From Cyclospora cayetanensis (lineage: Eukaryota > Apicomplexa > Conoidasida > Eucoccidiorida > Eimeriidae): a stretch of 64,000 bases of DNA. The stretch lies in assembly GCF_002999335.1 (NCBI RefSeq), contig NW_020312757.1, forward strand, positions 62,001-126,000, written 5' to 3'. The notes beneath the pieces are model-generated. The model did not search any database. It was given only the letters and a program-made list of their open reading frames with translations, and was not told the DNA's origin. The translations under genes and the position numbers were made by a program. Shown here piece by piece: positions 11,901-25,509 of this stretch (its first letter is position 1; each line of letters starts with the position of its first letter).

Positions 11901-14900
11901 GAGAAGAGACTCCCGATGGGCACTGCAAACGCGCTCTCTGACCAGCTGCTCGCTGCATGGCTAGCTAGTCCGAAAGGCGTGTGGCAGGCGGCGTTGTGGT
12001 GGCTTGAATGGGTGCTAGCCAGCTTGCGGGCTAGAAATACTCGCTTTTCATGGTGCTCCTTGGATTGAATTGGGATGCGCTGCCCTGTTTCTTGCGTGCG
12101 ATGTATGGGGATGTGCATGCGTGTGGCTGCATGCACAGAGCGCCTTCAGTGCAGGTTAGCACCTGTTGTTATCTAGATCCTGTTTCCGCTGATGCCGCCT
12201 CTGCAGGGTAAATTACTTTTTGCACTCGGGGCACCTCCACATCTATGGAGCAAAAATGTCGAAGTCTCTCAAGAACTTCGTGACGATTAAGGAGTGCCTC
12301 GAGCAATTCAAGCCCAGGCACATCCGCTTTCTGTGTCTCATGAACAGGTGTGCAAATAACCATGACCGCTGAGCTAGCCGCCCCGGCTAGCTGGCTCGCA
12401 GGGCGCAGGCAGCCGCCAGGTTTTCGTGTGCAGCTTGCCGTGAAAGACTTCATAACATGAGCTAAAGGACCGCTTCACCCTCACGCCGAGTATGGGTGAA
12501 AAGCGACGATATGTGGTGCTTTTGCATGCAACTTGTGATGCCCGAGGGCTCCTTTTATCCCTCTAACGCAGACCAGTCGCTGACAAATGCCTTTTGTGAT
12601 TTATATGCGGCTTCCACGTCTTGCGGTCGTTTTTGTTGCTGTCGCTAGGTGGGACAGTCCAATGAATTACAGCCCAGACGGGGAGACCCTGCAGCAGGCG
12701 ATAGATGTTGACAGGAGTTTCCTGAACTTCTTCTCTCTCTGCAAGGCGAAGCTGAGGGTCAACTTGCCTGCCAGCGACTTTGCGCAACGGTGGACTGAGG
12801 AAGACTTCGCGCTCAATACGATGCTCAGAGAAACAAAGGAGAAGGTCAGCTGTGTCGTCTATGAGCTTCCTTCCGGATTTTGAGGACTGGGGGCCAGACA
12901 AGCTGCCCACTGTTGGGGGCTTTGGGTGTGCCTCTGCATCCAGGTTTCTCCTCATGGTAGTCCACATAGAGCTCTAGTGAGGAGCTTCTGCACGACGCAC
13001 GCGTTCCAAGATTGAGAATTCGATAGCTGAATTGTGATGCATGTGGTGTTCAGGTGCGAGCGGCATTCCTGGATAACTTCGACACCCCAGAGGCCCTCGT
13101 GGCTCTGCAGCATTTGGTGTCGGTAACGAACAGCTATTTGAATGGAAGTGCGGGGGTCAAGGCGCCTCTCATAAGGGAGGTGGCAACTTATGTCATGTAT
13201 ATCCTCAGAGTAAGCGAGCTGTCTTTTAGTTCCCCGTTCCCCCGTATTCACAAACCCTCGGTTCCTGCGGGAGATGGGGCCCTCATTGCGCAAACCCGTC
13301 ATTCTCGCGCACCTGCTGCTCTTCTGCTGGTGGATGCTTGTCTATCTGGTCTTTCTGCTGCCCACTCTGCATAATTTCCTCACTGTTGTTGACTGCAGTG
13401 TGCTTGTAAAGTTGGCGGGAAGCGATTTTATGTGTGGGAGTCTATCTGGGTATGCCGTTGCTGCCGGGTTACCTGCCTGGCTCCAGCTGCATGTGTGTGT
13501 CACATGGAGGAGGCTGCGGCGAAACAAAACCCCTCAAGTGTTGTCCAGGCTGCATTCTCTCTCCCCCTCAGCTTTGCGTCGTAGATCTTTATACACTAAT
13601 TTCTGTGCAGGTCTTTGGCATTGTTACTGGATCGGATGAAGGACTCGACTATGAGGCGCAGAGCGAGTCGAACGCAGCAGTGGAGGCCCTCATGCAATGC
13701 GTTGGGGAGTTCAGGGAGAAGGTGAGAGCTTGTAGGGAGCCTGTTGGCACCAGGCGACATGCATAGTCGGGAGCGTAATCCAACCATGAACGGGTAGCTT
13801 GAAGATGCAACTGCTTTGTTTATTGGGTATTTGGCATCCAGGGCTCCTCTCTATGGGGGCTGCTTCTGAGTGCAAATACAGGTGGTCTTCCAAGTGCCTC
13901 TGCCCTCTTGGACTCTTGCCCCCACAGCCTTGTGTGCCTCTCTCTCTTTCTTTAGGTAATGCGCATGTCTTCGTATTTATAAATTTGCATACAAATCCAT
14001 CTGTGCCTCTTAGATCCTTAGGCCCTCTCGTGCGTCTCTGATTGTTTCCGCAGGTCCGCTGTGCCTCTACGTCTGGCTTGCGAGGCTCGAGTCCGAAGAA
14101 GGATGTGAGCGAGGGCAATAGCGGCGAGGCCTCCCTACCAGACCACGCTGCAGTGTTTAGGGAACTTTTGGGGCTTTGCGACAAGCTGAGAGACAAGGCC
14201 TTGCCGGAAATCGGTATCGTCTTGCAAGACAGACCCGATGGCACTTTCACATTCAGAGTCTCAACCAAGTGAGCTGTTTGCACAGGCAGCAGTACACATT
14301 CTTCCTCCTCTTGGAGCTAGAGGCTTGTAGGCTGTGCAGGTCAACTCGCTTTCGTGTGTGTTTCTTCACGATACGCCCCCGGCAGGGTGCTCTTGGGACT
14401 GCCAAGTGTGGCCTTCGGTCGCCAACTGCGTGCGGCGTTCCTTTGCGCTTTCGTATGTCTCACCCCGTGATCTCTGCTCAGGGAGGAAGTGGCGAAGGAG
14501 TTGCGCCTAAAGAAGGAAGAGGAACAAAAGCGAGAAGCTGCGAAGCAAGAGGAGCAGAGAAGACTCGTAAGAAGCAGCAGTCGCCGCTGCCGGCAGTGTG
14601 TGTCCTCATCTTGCCCCCTCCTGTTCCTTTTGCCCATCGCTAAATCCACGCAGCTTACTGACCTAAAAACAAAAGGCTTAAAATTTTAATCGCTAGGCCG
14701 CACTTCCGTATCTACGTCTCTCCATACTTGTGCCTTCTTCGAGTATTTCGCTGCGCTTGTTATATGAATATATATATGCACATATACATACATATATATA
14801 TATATATATGCATATGTATACGCACATATGTGTGCGCGCATAAAGCGTGCGTTTTCTTGCACGCCTACAGCTGCATACCTTGATTTACATGCGCATGCGC

Positions 14901-15433
14901 ACTAAGATGTGGAGCATTCGCACGCCGTGCTGCTTTTGTGTGGTGTGACTCCCAAGGCTGAGGCCCAAGCGAAGAAAGAGCGCGAGGGGTCGATACCCCC
15001 CTCCGAGTACTTCAGAACGCTTCATGGGGAGCAGTATGGATCGTATGATGATGAGGGACTGCCGCTGACTCTGAAAGACGGAACGGAGCTGTCAAAGAGC
15101 CAGAGAAAGAATCTCAGCAAGGTATTTTTTCGTTTTTTTCGCGGACGCTCTCCACACGTCTTTGCTGTTAGTTGGGAACTTGACAGCGTATAAATATCAC
15201 ATATATGCACATTCCCGCCTCCACGCCTGTTGGTATGCACGTATAGGTGCATATGCGTGTCCCGAGGAGTGTGCAGAGGGAGCCGCAGCATCTATCGTAT
15301 GCTCCTCAGTCAATCCATGTAAATTCAGCACTGCCTTATTATCTTGCTCTTTTGCTGCCGGTTGCTATGTTGGTCTCAGCTGCTAGAGAAGCACAAGAAG
15401 GTCTACGAGAAGCTGCAGGAAGCTAAAAACTAA
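8979..15433 (+). CDS. Cysteinyl-tRNA synthetase, with apicoplast-type leader on the long form
   Basis: Class I synthetase that charges tRNA-Cys. Proposed exons: 8979-9211, 9474-9762, 10010-10201, 10252-10420, 10811-10999, 11221-11378, 11757-11898, 12207-12347, 12649-12844, 13054-13209, 13611-13721, 14054-14269, 14486-14566, 14957-15121, 15380-15433; about 830 codons. Catalytic marks are HMGH (HIGH motif) just after [26 protein letters not shown] and KMSKS. Cys of CGP, Cys of IECS and His of HHDNE are the expected zinc ligands. The order follows the eukaryotic cytosolic form, including [12 protein letters not shown] and a Lys-rich tail. Exons 1-2 add a hydrophobic start ([11 protein letters not shown]), then a Ser/Arg/Asn-rich stretch, like a bipartite apicoplast signal. 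A shorter cytosolic form could start at ATG 9598 or 9634. The 10201/10252 join is out of phase as drawn (GTTTGT at 10206 would fix it), and the acceptor at 14482 or 14486 is uncertain. Identity is very secure; the first two exons are less so. Confidence 0.93.
11077..11150 (+). repeat. TGTATG-type microsatellite in an intron
   Basis: Repeated tgta/tgtg units lie in the cysteinyl-tRNA synthetase intron 11000-11220. The tract is simple sequence and probably length-variable; no coding role. Confidence 0.85.
14761..14836 (+). repeat. TA/CATA microsatellite in an intron
   Basis: Alternating purine-pyrimidine tract, with a pure TA run at about 14792-14809, inside the cysteinyl-tRNA synthetase intron 14567-14956. 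It is followed by a tgtgcgcgc run. Simple sequence without evident function. Confidence 0.85.
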
Positions 15434-18400
15434 GAAATATTATTATTACTAGTGTCCCAGGTTTGACTTTAATTTGAGATGCAATTGGCAAGAGAGAACA
15501 GTGATGCCATTTCTTTCGCACGTGCATTTGCACATGCCCACATGCCCCCATATTGGGCGTTGTTCACTTGAAAGAGGAAGCGCCTTTATATCCCCCGTAC
15601 TTCACAATTCCAGCATTCCCGCGGCCGTTCTCGAGGTATACGCGAAGCTTGAGGCTGCTAGGCCAACACAGTTCCTGAGACGGTGCAGCAATTGTAGCTG
15701 CGGTGTTGCAGCACCATGGACGCTTCAACACCAGTGATAACACGGGGCTTGTACATAGTCAAGCTACCGATATCGCAAGACACAAACAAGCCTTTAGGGA
15801 TGAAGGTTTTTAACTGCATAGATATATCCAGGACTAGGGTTTAGGGCTCCAGAATGCACACGCCACTAGGGTATGTGACTCGGAGTTCCCTGTTTAGATA
15901 GTAAGGTGAAAGAAAATCAATATCCAACGCTTAGAAGCGCAGTAGCTTCAGAAAAGGGTTCAGATCCGTCTTGGGGAGGCAATACATCTTTCGATCTCCT
16001 CTGGCGCGACGTCTTAGTGAACGAAGTGTTGTGTGGGAAGTGACGCAGGGGAAGGCCCTTGCGCGGTCTGACTTGCCGTTTCGGATACCCTCTCAAAGCT
16101 GTTGGGGAAGTATCTTTGTTGTATTCATATTTCTGATGAATGGGCAAAACGCGAAGAAGGGCCCTTGATTCGAGTGTTCCAAGACGAGGCTGAAGAGACC
16201 GGACTGGTGAAGAGCTATCCATTGGAAGATGTACACGCGACTATCACAAGTTGTGGCAGGCGGCTCCTTAGGAGTCCGCACCGGGCGGTTGAGAGAAAGG
16301 CCTTCTCTTCACACTTTTTAGCTCAAAAGCGCACTGGGGCTGGCCAATCACTTCACATCATGTAGCCTGGATTGCGTACTTCTTCGTGGGTGTAGAATTG
16401 TTTTGATGCATCTTTGCGTGCATGTCCAGTCACCAGTCTGATTTCGCTGTGGAGTCCAAAGTGCGATGGCAATCTGGAACTTAAACCGCGAGCGGAGAGT
16501 GAAGGGCAATGAAGAAGAGGCTCCGCGGGATAGGGAGGATATTACAGAGACCACAGCAACAAACAGAGAAGGTAGTGTCGTGACACAGGTTCACACGCAG
16601 TGAAATGCGTGCATTGACGAAAAGTTACCACCTAGGAAAGCTGACAGGAGTCGGCTACACCCATCCGGACTTCCAAAGAGCTAAACTCGGAAAGGCGGCT
16701 TCCGCGGAATACAGTTAAAGCGTCTTTAAACCGATGTCCTTAGCGAGGTCTCTTATCGCGTTCTTTTCAAGTACGCGTTCCCTTGGGAAGCTGCCGGACA
16801 GGTGATTAGCACCGGTGGTTGCTACAATAATTCTATGGTAAATTATTTAGCATGACAGTTAAGGTTGCTCCTGCACGTATTTGCTTTTTTCAGTATCGTC
16901 GTTGTCTCCCCGCTGCCTTGTATCGCTTTGGTAGTAGCGCATAAACTCACTAACGAGTTATTGCGCCAAGTAGGTGCATCTGAGCACTTTTATTGTATGC
17001 TTCGTCTTCCTCGCTTGCTTGGCATGCTCTTAATGAGCTCAGACGCATGCGTTTCAATTGGACGAGCCCGCTGTTGTTGCACTAGTAGGCTGCTTTCAAG
17101 CCCTGCAGTACTAAAGCCGATACTGCTTATTCATGCCAATGAAGTGGCATGCTTGATATGCAGTAAGACGAAATTGGTCTTCTGTTGTTTCTTGGGTGCT
17201 TCCCCTAATGCAATAAGGTAAGCTACACTTCTAAATGTACTAGTTGCACTGAAACCAATATTACTTCAAATCCACTGTTTTTTTTGACTGCATAATTTAT
17301 CTAATAAAAGAGCGCTGTTACACCGGCGAAAGAAGACACAATATCGTGTGCATGTACGCTAGATGCTATGTGCGGCTAGCTCTGGTTTCTCGCAGTGCGT
17401 AGAGGGTGCAGAAACTCGCACTCTAGCTGTTACTCTGTGCTCATGTCAGGAACGTTGACAGAATTGGGCAGGGGAAGTAGGATGCCCATCTAAAAGCGCT
17501 CAATAACATTCTACCAAGTTTGTATTGAGTCTGGAGCTGAGTAACTACCTGCCGAAACAGATGGAGCGTTAAATCTGTATCACCAAATATACTGTAAGCT
17601 CATTAGAGCAGTCGTTATTATTGATTTCGGACAAAAGACCGGAGTAGTGAGATACCCTTATTGCCCCCAACATGTGCTATTGGGTATTGCCAGCACGAAC
17701 ATCCACAAAAACTTCCCCTTCACGTTCCAGTGTTTGAATCCAAAGTATGCGTGCTCATCTCCTTGAGCCCTCTGGCGTTGTCACTGCACTGTAGCACAAA
17801 AGCAATGGGAATCGTACCAGAGTAAACGCTTTTGCTATCTAGTTTGCATATTTGGTGACTGCCTTGCTACCAAAGCCGGAAAGTACAGGAATGGAACATA
17901 TGTGTTACGCGGTTCTTCTTTATTGCTACAAAACTGCTGCCAGTACGAAAGTAAGCTTCCCCTAGAGTTAAAACTCCGTTATCGCACCCAGACTCGTCAT
18001 TTGTGATCAAGGCCGCCTCGCAGAGTCTTCCTCCAGGCGCCAACCCAGGCCATCCAAGCAAAACTCGGTGCATCGTAAGCTTCAAAAAATGCGGTTTTTT
18101 GTACCTACTGCGGCGCACCCCGCCAGTGGAGACGACTACTGGGAGGCATGAAGCGGAAGGCTGAACTAAATACAATAGAAAACGGACTGAATTAGGACGA
18201 ACCTACGTGAGGGCTGGAGCAGCCTGAGGCGCTGCGGATGGTCGCCCGGTGCCGTGCTGTGTACGAGCACCAGATGGAGCGCTCAGCAGCACTTTCTTGG
18301 AATCCCCTACTATATAATTCAGGTTCTAAGATGAATACAATAAGTGGAAGTACGATATAAACAGCGGCTTTCGTGAGAAGGGCTAGGGTCCTCCCCGCAG

Positions 18401-19478
18401 GCTGACGTGGCTGTAGCTGAGGGGGCTTCTCAGTTTCAGTACACCACAGCAGCACTGTTCAGGCGTTGCAAGCGCTTGTATGCTCTGTGCTGTGTCCAGG
18501 TGCTATAAAGGACCGGTTATTTGCCTTGTTTCTGACTTGTAATTATTTCATCTCTCCAAGCGAATGAACTCGCATTGCTGAAACACCCCCCCGCGCCCCT
18601 GCTGCCACCCTCCCAGCTGTCTGCGCCTCTTAGCCGCAGGTACGCCTCAGCTCTGCCTGGGCCCTCTGCTGCTTTAGGAGGGTGCCATATCTCCATTTAA
18701 GCGGCACGTGCATTTCGCAGCCTGCGTGTTCTACACCACATGGTGCAACGTGCCTTTCATCCATAGAATTGCTTGCGCCCTGCCAGGCTCGGCCGGGGCT
18801 CTGTTGGGGCCCTTCTCGTTGCAGCTCGTGTTTAGTTTTCGCCCTCTAGGGGGCCCCCCATGGGTTTGTGCGCCTTTCCGTGTTTCGAGACGCGCCAGAA
18901 GGGGAGACTGGCGCCGTAGGGACTGCCGGAAGCAGCAATGGGCACCTGTCCAGCATTCACTCCGTACACGCGCTGCATGCATGCAGTTGCTAGGGATCCC
19001 GCGCCCGCTTTTTGGCGTTCCGAGTGCTCATGACTTGGTGTCAAAGAGGGCCCCTGAGACGTCCCGTTGGTGGTTCGTGGTGCTCGTACTTGTGCGCACA
19101 TGCCTGCGTATATGTGTATGTAGACCTGTGCAGTTGTGTGTGCCCATCTATGGGCCCCCGCATGCACATACGCGTGCCTGCATGCCTTCTTGTGTTTGTG
19201 CGCGTGTTTGAGCGTATATCTATGTTTGCACATCAGCTTGAGCGCGCGCGCGCCCGTGTGTTTGTGTGTATATATGTGCGCGTTTGGGGCGTATTGTTGT
19301 CGTGTTGACGGCGTTCGGCGGCTCCTCTGTTCACGATATTGCCATTTTGAACTATGCGCCATGCAAGCTTGGGGGGCCTGAATCCGTAGAGAGGAGACAG
19401 TGGTACAACCGCTTTTTTGCTGCATGCGTGTTGCTGTGATCTCTGCCGTTACGTAGGTCGATTTGCTAGCCTGCGACA
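15434..19478. other. Intergenic stretch before the PP2C gene
   Basis: Four kilobases with no supported gene. Short open frames exist on both strands (for example about 16102-16365), but none shows a domain or an exon chain. The last 350 bases before 19479 are rich in tgtg/cgcg simple sequence (about 19080-19290) and should include the promoter of the phosphatase gene. Confidence 0.45.
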
Positions 19479-22400
19479 ATGGGGGCGTTTCTAGCTTCTC
19501 CCAAGACGGAGAAACACTCCGAATTTGGGGGTTCGAAAGAGGAGATGACATCGGAGTACGGAGCATCGGCAATGCAGGGATGGCGGCAGACAATGGAGGA
19601 TGCTCACGTGGCGATCCCGTCGCTCAAGGCTCTGGTGGAGAGCGCGCATGCTCCCCCGTCCGCAGAATGTGTCAAGGCCTTTGCGGAGCTTCAAGCCATG
19701 GATATTGAAGATATTGGCATATATGGTGTATTCGATGGCCACGGCAGCAATGCCGTCAGTCAGTGGACTGCAGCGAACCTCCTCACGGTACGCTGGATGC
19801 TTTCGTTACCGCCTGTCATGCCTTTCTGGCACTTGCCTCCCTCTCTGCGTGTCATTATTGCATCCCATCGTGCGCGCGCTTGCATGTGGCTTCTGGTGGC
19901 TTTGGTGTATGGATTTCCGTTGTCTGCATGGCGTTGTCAAGCTTTCGTTGCTTGCGGCTTACTACACTGCGGGCAGGTGTTTACAAGCGCCTGACGGGTA
20001 GTTGGGTTTGTCGGTGGTCCGCTTATCGTGCATTTGATCCGCAGCCTTTCTGCTTGCATCTCATCACGCGCGCACTTGCCGACTTGTTTGCAAGGGGCCC
20101 CCACCCTTTCACGTCTCGCGCTGTCTGTGCTTGCCTTCTCCTCTGTGTGCGCCTTTTTTAGATCTTCTCAGAGCGCCTCCTGAGTGTTCGTTCGGAGATG
20201 GAGGCCAAGGGTCTCTCGATGCCTCGTGGAAGCTGCAGAGCAGGACAGTCCTGCGACAAAGAGCTCGTGACCAAAGAAAATGCAGTGCTCTGCCAGGCAA
20301 TCGAAGACGCATTTCTCGCCGTTGACGAGAGGATACAAACACCGGAGAGCAGACACGCCCTTTTAAAGATCTTCCAAGATGTAGGGACTCTGCAGAGCAA
20401 CCCCTTTTGGGCAACTTGTGCTTGTTCTACTGCCTGTGGTGCTCCCCCCGTGCTGTTGGGGGATCGGATTATATGTAGACCTGCAATGTCTGTTCGGCCC
20501 GTCCGTTCATTAGCAGCACGCAGCGAAGCTTTCGAGAACGCAGCGAGCGCACGGTATACGTGAAATAGGGGTCATATATATATGCTGCATGCGTCTTCGG
20601 TACAGGGCCAGCGCGAGCAACATGGCACCGAGACGTATTTAGAGTGGTTTCTGAAGAACGGCGGCGATGCGCGCGTTATCGATATGAATGGGCAACGATA
20701 CATACAGGTACCACCAGCGCCATGAGGGTTCTGTTACGTCAGGTCTGGTGGCTGTATACGTGTGCGACGCGGTGCCTCGCTCCTGGCGTTGGAATTTTTG
20801 CATGGGGGCTGGGGGAGGCAGTTGTAGCGGGTTGCTAAGTGGTTTTAGCCCCTTATATCTGTGGGTAGACAGAGTGAGGAGTACGGTAGGGAGGGGTGAC
20901 GCGGTTCCGTTCTCTGTTTGTGGATTCAATTGCAGCTGTTGGTTGGGAATGAGGAAGGGGCCGAAGGCTCGGAGGGGCCTCACAGTCCGGACAGTCAGGG
21001 GCAGGAGACAGAGACTCATGAATCGTCGCCCAGCAGCAGCAACGATGACGCCAGTGGAGAGGGTCGGTTGTTGTACCTGCACAATTCGAGGGTGGCGTTG
21101 AGACAGCGACAGCACAGGGTGGCTTAGCAAAGCTCGTCGTATAGATGCCTGTTTTAAGCCTATGGTTTCTTGCGTGGGGGCGTCCCCAACAAGTCAAGGA
21201 GATGCCAACAGCATTCTTCGTCTCTATCAAGTAGTGGTTCCTAGGCAGGCCAGGCCACTTTGGGGGTCTGTTGTTTGGCTGTCTTTGTCGTGTGCCTGTT
21301 GTATCTGTGTGCGCGTATTGAGTGAGTGAGGGTTTTTCGCGTTGTGGTGCACTGGCCCTGTTCTGCACCAGTGCACGCCATCATGCATCATTTTGCATGA
21401 TGAGCGCTTGTTTGTCTCATCGACCTTGGGATGTGTTAGTTGTGTACCGTGGGTGTAGGTGTGATTTTTTGGTTGGTTCGCGTCGTTAATGCCGCTGATG
21501 CAGGCACGAAGGAGGAGGACAGCGACTGCGAAAAGAAGCAGGCTGCAGACAGCGGCAAGAGCCATGCCTTAGGGCGGCTAGACAGCACTGCCAATGCTGC
21601 CACGGATGTGGACCTGGAGAAGCTGCAGAAGCAGCATGCGGAGAAGGCTGCAGAAGGCGGTGGCAGCAGCAGCAGCTCGGACCACAGCGAGTCGGACGAA
21701 GAGGACACTTGCAGCAGCAGCACAACAAGCAGAAGCAGCACGCAGGAGAAGCAGCGGCAAAGCGACAGCGCAGTTGCTGTTGGCGCGGCTTCCAAGGGCG
21801 GCAAATCGGCTGTCAAGACGGAGGCAGGCCCTTCCCCTCCTGCAGAGACGGGGCCTTGTGGGGACGAGGCAAGTCATGCTGAAGAGCAATTCGAGGGAGA
21901 GAAGAGTGCCTCTGAAGGCAGCGAGAAGGATGCGGAGGACGCCGAGTTGAGTTGTGCAGCTGATGCTCAAAGGAACGAGCATCCTCATCCTTCTTCCCCG
22001 GAAGGATCGGGTGCCACGTCCGTTGTCGTCCTCGTCGTCAAAGGACCCACTCCTGTTCTTATCGTCGCTAACGCCGGAGATTCCAGAGGCATCATCAGCC
22101 GAGGTGGCGTGGTAGGGCTCGACAGTTCGGCACGCACCGTCGTGTGTCAGTCGCCCGCCGCCGTATGTACATCGTAGGGCCCCTCTTTGTTGCTGGGCAT
22201 GCGCGGCGTGCGACTCGCGCGATGCGGTTGAATTATGCAGAGTCAGAAAGGCCGCACTGCGTGGGGTGGCTAACAGGTGTCGATACACCTGCTGAAGTGC
22301 GCAGATTATTATGCATGCAGGCCTTTCCTTTGTCGCATGACCACAAGCCGATGAATCCTGGGGAACGGGCAAGGATCGCTGCCGCCGGGGGGTCCGTGAC

Positions 22401-23786
22401 AAACGGCCGCGTAGACGGCAATCTCAATCTATCGAGGTCTCTGGGTGACCTTTATTACAAGGCGGATGCGGATATTCCGCCCGAGAAGCAGCGCATCACG
22501 GCTTTTCCTGATGTTCGGTACGTGCGAAGCTGCGAAGAGGAGGGGATGGAGGACTGGACTGGAGAACAGACTAATTTGTATTATTGTTTATCTGTCGCGC
22601 TGTGGGCGCAAGGATGTATTTAAGACAGAACCGTCTCCCTTTTCGAGCAGTCTTGCCCCCCCTCTCCCGAGGCATCTTGAAAGGTTGTGCTCTCGCACAG
22701 TGGCAGATTTGATGCTCCTAAGGAGCGCATGTGCCTCCAACATGAACACCGCGGGAGGGGTTGCGGGGTGATTGTTAAAAGCACAGACAGCGGACGGGGG
22801 GATGGTATTTGCGTTTCTCGGGCTTCTTGTGTGCCGTATCTTAGAATTACTCCAATCTGCAAGGACGACGAGTTCGTCATTATCGCATGCGACGGCATAT
22901 GGGACTGTAAAACCAACCAGGTCCGCAGAAGCGCATTTAGCGTATCTTTCAAGCAGCCGCACGTTCGGGGAGGGTCGCTGCACGGTGCTGCGATCTTGCT
23001 CGGTGTCTTTCTTTTTGGCGGGGAGGGGGGAATGCTGGCGTTTCGTTGATGTAATTGCAAAGAGGGATGTTTGCCGTCGTCAGTTCTCCCCGCAGCGCTG
23101 GGATCGGGGGACCCCTCTCGTGTAAGGGCTTCCATTCTCCGCATGCTTTTTTTCCGAGTCGTCTTTCTGCGTGTGCGCCTTTAGGAGGCCGTGGATTTTG
23201 TGCGGGCACGTCTTGCTGAATCCAAGAAGCCTTCCCCGGAGGCGCTGCGCGATGCCTGCGAGGCGCTCTGTGATGACTGCCTTTCCCATGATCCAATTAA
23301 GTCTGAAGGTGAGAACAGCAATGCATGTACATTTATGATGCCCAAATTTATGTTTACATGTACATATGTATATATCTATGCATTTGTACATTTCTCGGCT
23401 TACACATCGATGCGCCTACCCATGTTGTGGAAGGTAATTACTTTGGCATGTTCGCTATGCCTTCTGTGGATAACGTACATGTGCATGGTATCTGCTTGCG
23501 ATCGGCATGCAGCAGTGCCAAGCTGACAGTGGCGTAGCTCTGTGTACCCCATGATTTCACTCCAGCGTGTTTGCTTCTTGGCACCGGTGCTCGTCCACAT
23601 GTCCCTTCAACGCTTTGTTGCGCTGCAGGTCATGGCTGTGATAACATGACAGTGGTAATAGTTGACTTATCCACCAAGTTGCGAGAAAAGGGCTGCTCCT
23701 CAGCAAGGGTCGTTCTGTATGGAGGGGGGGAAGACCTCTATTTGGGCCAGGACGAGGCGGAGTTTGAGGCCGAAGATGATGATTAA
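19479..23786 (+). CDS. PP2C-family Ser/Thr protein phosphatase, PPM1G-like
   Basis: Metal-dependent Ser/Thr phosphatase. Nine exons: 19479-19787, 20162-20380, 20606-20707, 20936-about 21062, 21504-22111, 22321-22517, 22845-22920, 23185-23308, 23629-23786; 639 aa in this model, with phase kept throughout. PP2C marks in order: SAMQGWRQTMEDAH near the start, VFDGHG (metal-binding Asp), VANAGDSRG, SHDHKPMNPGERARI, GGSVTNGRVDGNLNLSRSLGD, FVIIACDGIWD, and CDNMT near the end (metal-binding Asp). As in animal PPM1G, a long Glu/Asp/Ser-rich insertion (exons 4-5, about 20936-21980) splits the catalytic domain, and the start MGAFLAS resembles the PPM1G start. Gly2 with Ala6 fits an N-myristoylation signal. 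In animals PPM1G acts on nuclear RNA-processing and chromatin factors; that role here is inferred. The donor ending exon 4 (GTCGGT) is the weakest splice call. Confidence 0.93.
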
Positions 23787-25509
23787 GACATCGTCTTCGA
23801 GCCCCTTGATTTGCCCCCCATCCCCTCACCCCTCCCCCCTCGCCCACGCGGCCCTCTCTTGTTTATGGCGTCTCTCGCGTTTGCGTCTCTCCTTTTGTTC
23901 TAGCGTCACTTGCATCTCTTCCTCTGCGTTCCTCCGCATTTATCTACCGCCGGAACCAGGCAACCTCGGGTCTTCATGCGTACTTCCTGTGGTCTGCCCA
24001 GTGCACTCGCACTTCGCAGGCCGCTGCACCCCGATTAACTGCAATGTGCCCCCATCGTCGCTTGGTCAGCATAGCGTATAATAGAGCATTGCTGGTTGTG
24101 TCTGGTGGCTGCTGGGGTTTTACACGCCATATGCATGTACGTATCTAGCCGCTCCCTGAGAACGGCTCGCTGGCCGTTCTAAGCCTGTAGTCAGGGCGAT
24201 GAGTGCTCTTCCACCGGCCCCTGCTTCGTACAAAGGGCTATAAAAGGGTGATGAAGCAGGGCGCAGGAGGTAGAGGTGGGAGCTCCACACCCCCCCACCC
24301 CAGCCAGCTGCAACGCACGCACACCAAGATACAGAGGCTGAGCGCGGCTCTTGTTGGGGCAGAGAGCTCGCTGGGAGCAAGGGGCCCAATGATGTTGAGT
24401 AGAGAATGAGCCTGAGGTGGACAAACGGGCAAAGGGCAGCGCGCGAGGCGTAGGCAGACAGAAGACAGTGATGCGAACACTGTACAGAGACCCACCACTG
24501 CATTAGCAAGCAGGTGTTGCTGCGGACAAATTTTTAACGGAGACACGTCATCCAATACTTTCTGCCCTCCACAGTTGCTGTATATGCCTCTTGAAGCGCA
24601 GTTCAGAGTGCGCCTTAGTAGATGTGCACTAGGTGGCGTCGAGAAGGCTGCCAGTCGCTCCAGTCATATCCATCCCTTGCAGATGGCAGAGCTTGCAGGT
24701 GTGCCGGTTTGAACGAGGGGACGGGCGGGATGGGGGCGAAAGAAGAGATTTCTTTTCAGTGTGAAGACAAGGATGGTCCCTGGGGGAGGCCGTGCTGCAA
24801 GACACCGGCGGAGGGGTGATGCAAAAGGTGCAACTGCGCTTCATTAACTGGCTGCAGCGCTAGTGTGTGAGGGGCACCGAAACACGCCGGGGCGGTGCAC
24901 TAGACAAGGTTTGGTAGACGTGAAGAGAAAATCCATACCCAGCAGCTTCTTTCGACGCCAAGAGGTGGCGTGCAGTTACTTGGGAGGCGGTAGGTAGACG
25001 GTGGCCTGGAGGAAGGCCTCTTATTTCTTTTTTGGTATGGCCAGGCTGACTGAGCTCACCATGTGTTGCTAGAGATCCAAACGCAACATATAGAATATCC
25101 ATATACATGGGGCGTTATCTCTGGTGCATCGATCCTCTGGGGGTATAGCAGGAGCACTTCAGGAAGGTCAGTTGTAGTTTCCTATTCGAACCTAAAGTAT
25201 ACCTACTGCAACTCGCACTCGCGTGCTTGTATGTATGGCTTGCCCATGTTTGTGCGTTCGGTGTATGTACAGTCCAGACTTCCGGAGGTATTTTTGGGCA
25301 GCCAGATGTGCACCCGCTGGAGTGTTGATCCCGGTGTGGTCCAGGTGTACTTATGGCATAAGCGTTAATAATTTACGAAGCCGGCGGGTATGTAACTAGT
25401 AGCAAGACTGGCTGTAGGTGCAAGCCAAGGATTATAGGATCACACTTATGCAGCCCGAAATGCAATGGTTACTTCCCAGAGACCCCAAAAACGCTGCACT
25501 GCGATCACT
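23787..25509. other. Intergenic stretch between the convergent PP2C and EMG1 genes
   Basis: The two flanking genes converge, so this holds both 3' ends. It has a pyrimidine-rich run just after the phosphatase stop (about 23800-23900). Open frames on both strands at 24100-24850 show no recognisable similarity or exon chain. Confidence 0.45.

Noticed and set aside
15826..15850. Telomere-like TTTAGGG
   Set aside because: Only one or two partial copies here and near 2270; no array, so not a telomere or interstitial telomeric block.
16102..16365. Possible small gene (acidic start, WAKREEGP)
   Set aside because: Short, no signal or domain, no exon partners; consistent with chance.
20639..21368. 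Minus-strand frames opposite the phosphatase gene
   Set aside because: They span clear phosphatase exons and introns and show no domain.
24162..24186. Short inverted repeat agaacggc / gccgttct
   Set aside because: Only 8-bp arms; expected by chance in 64 kb.
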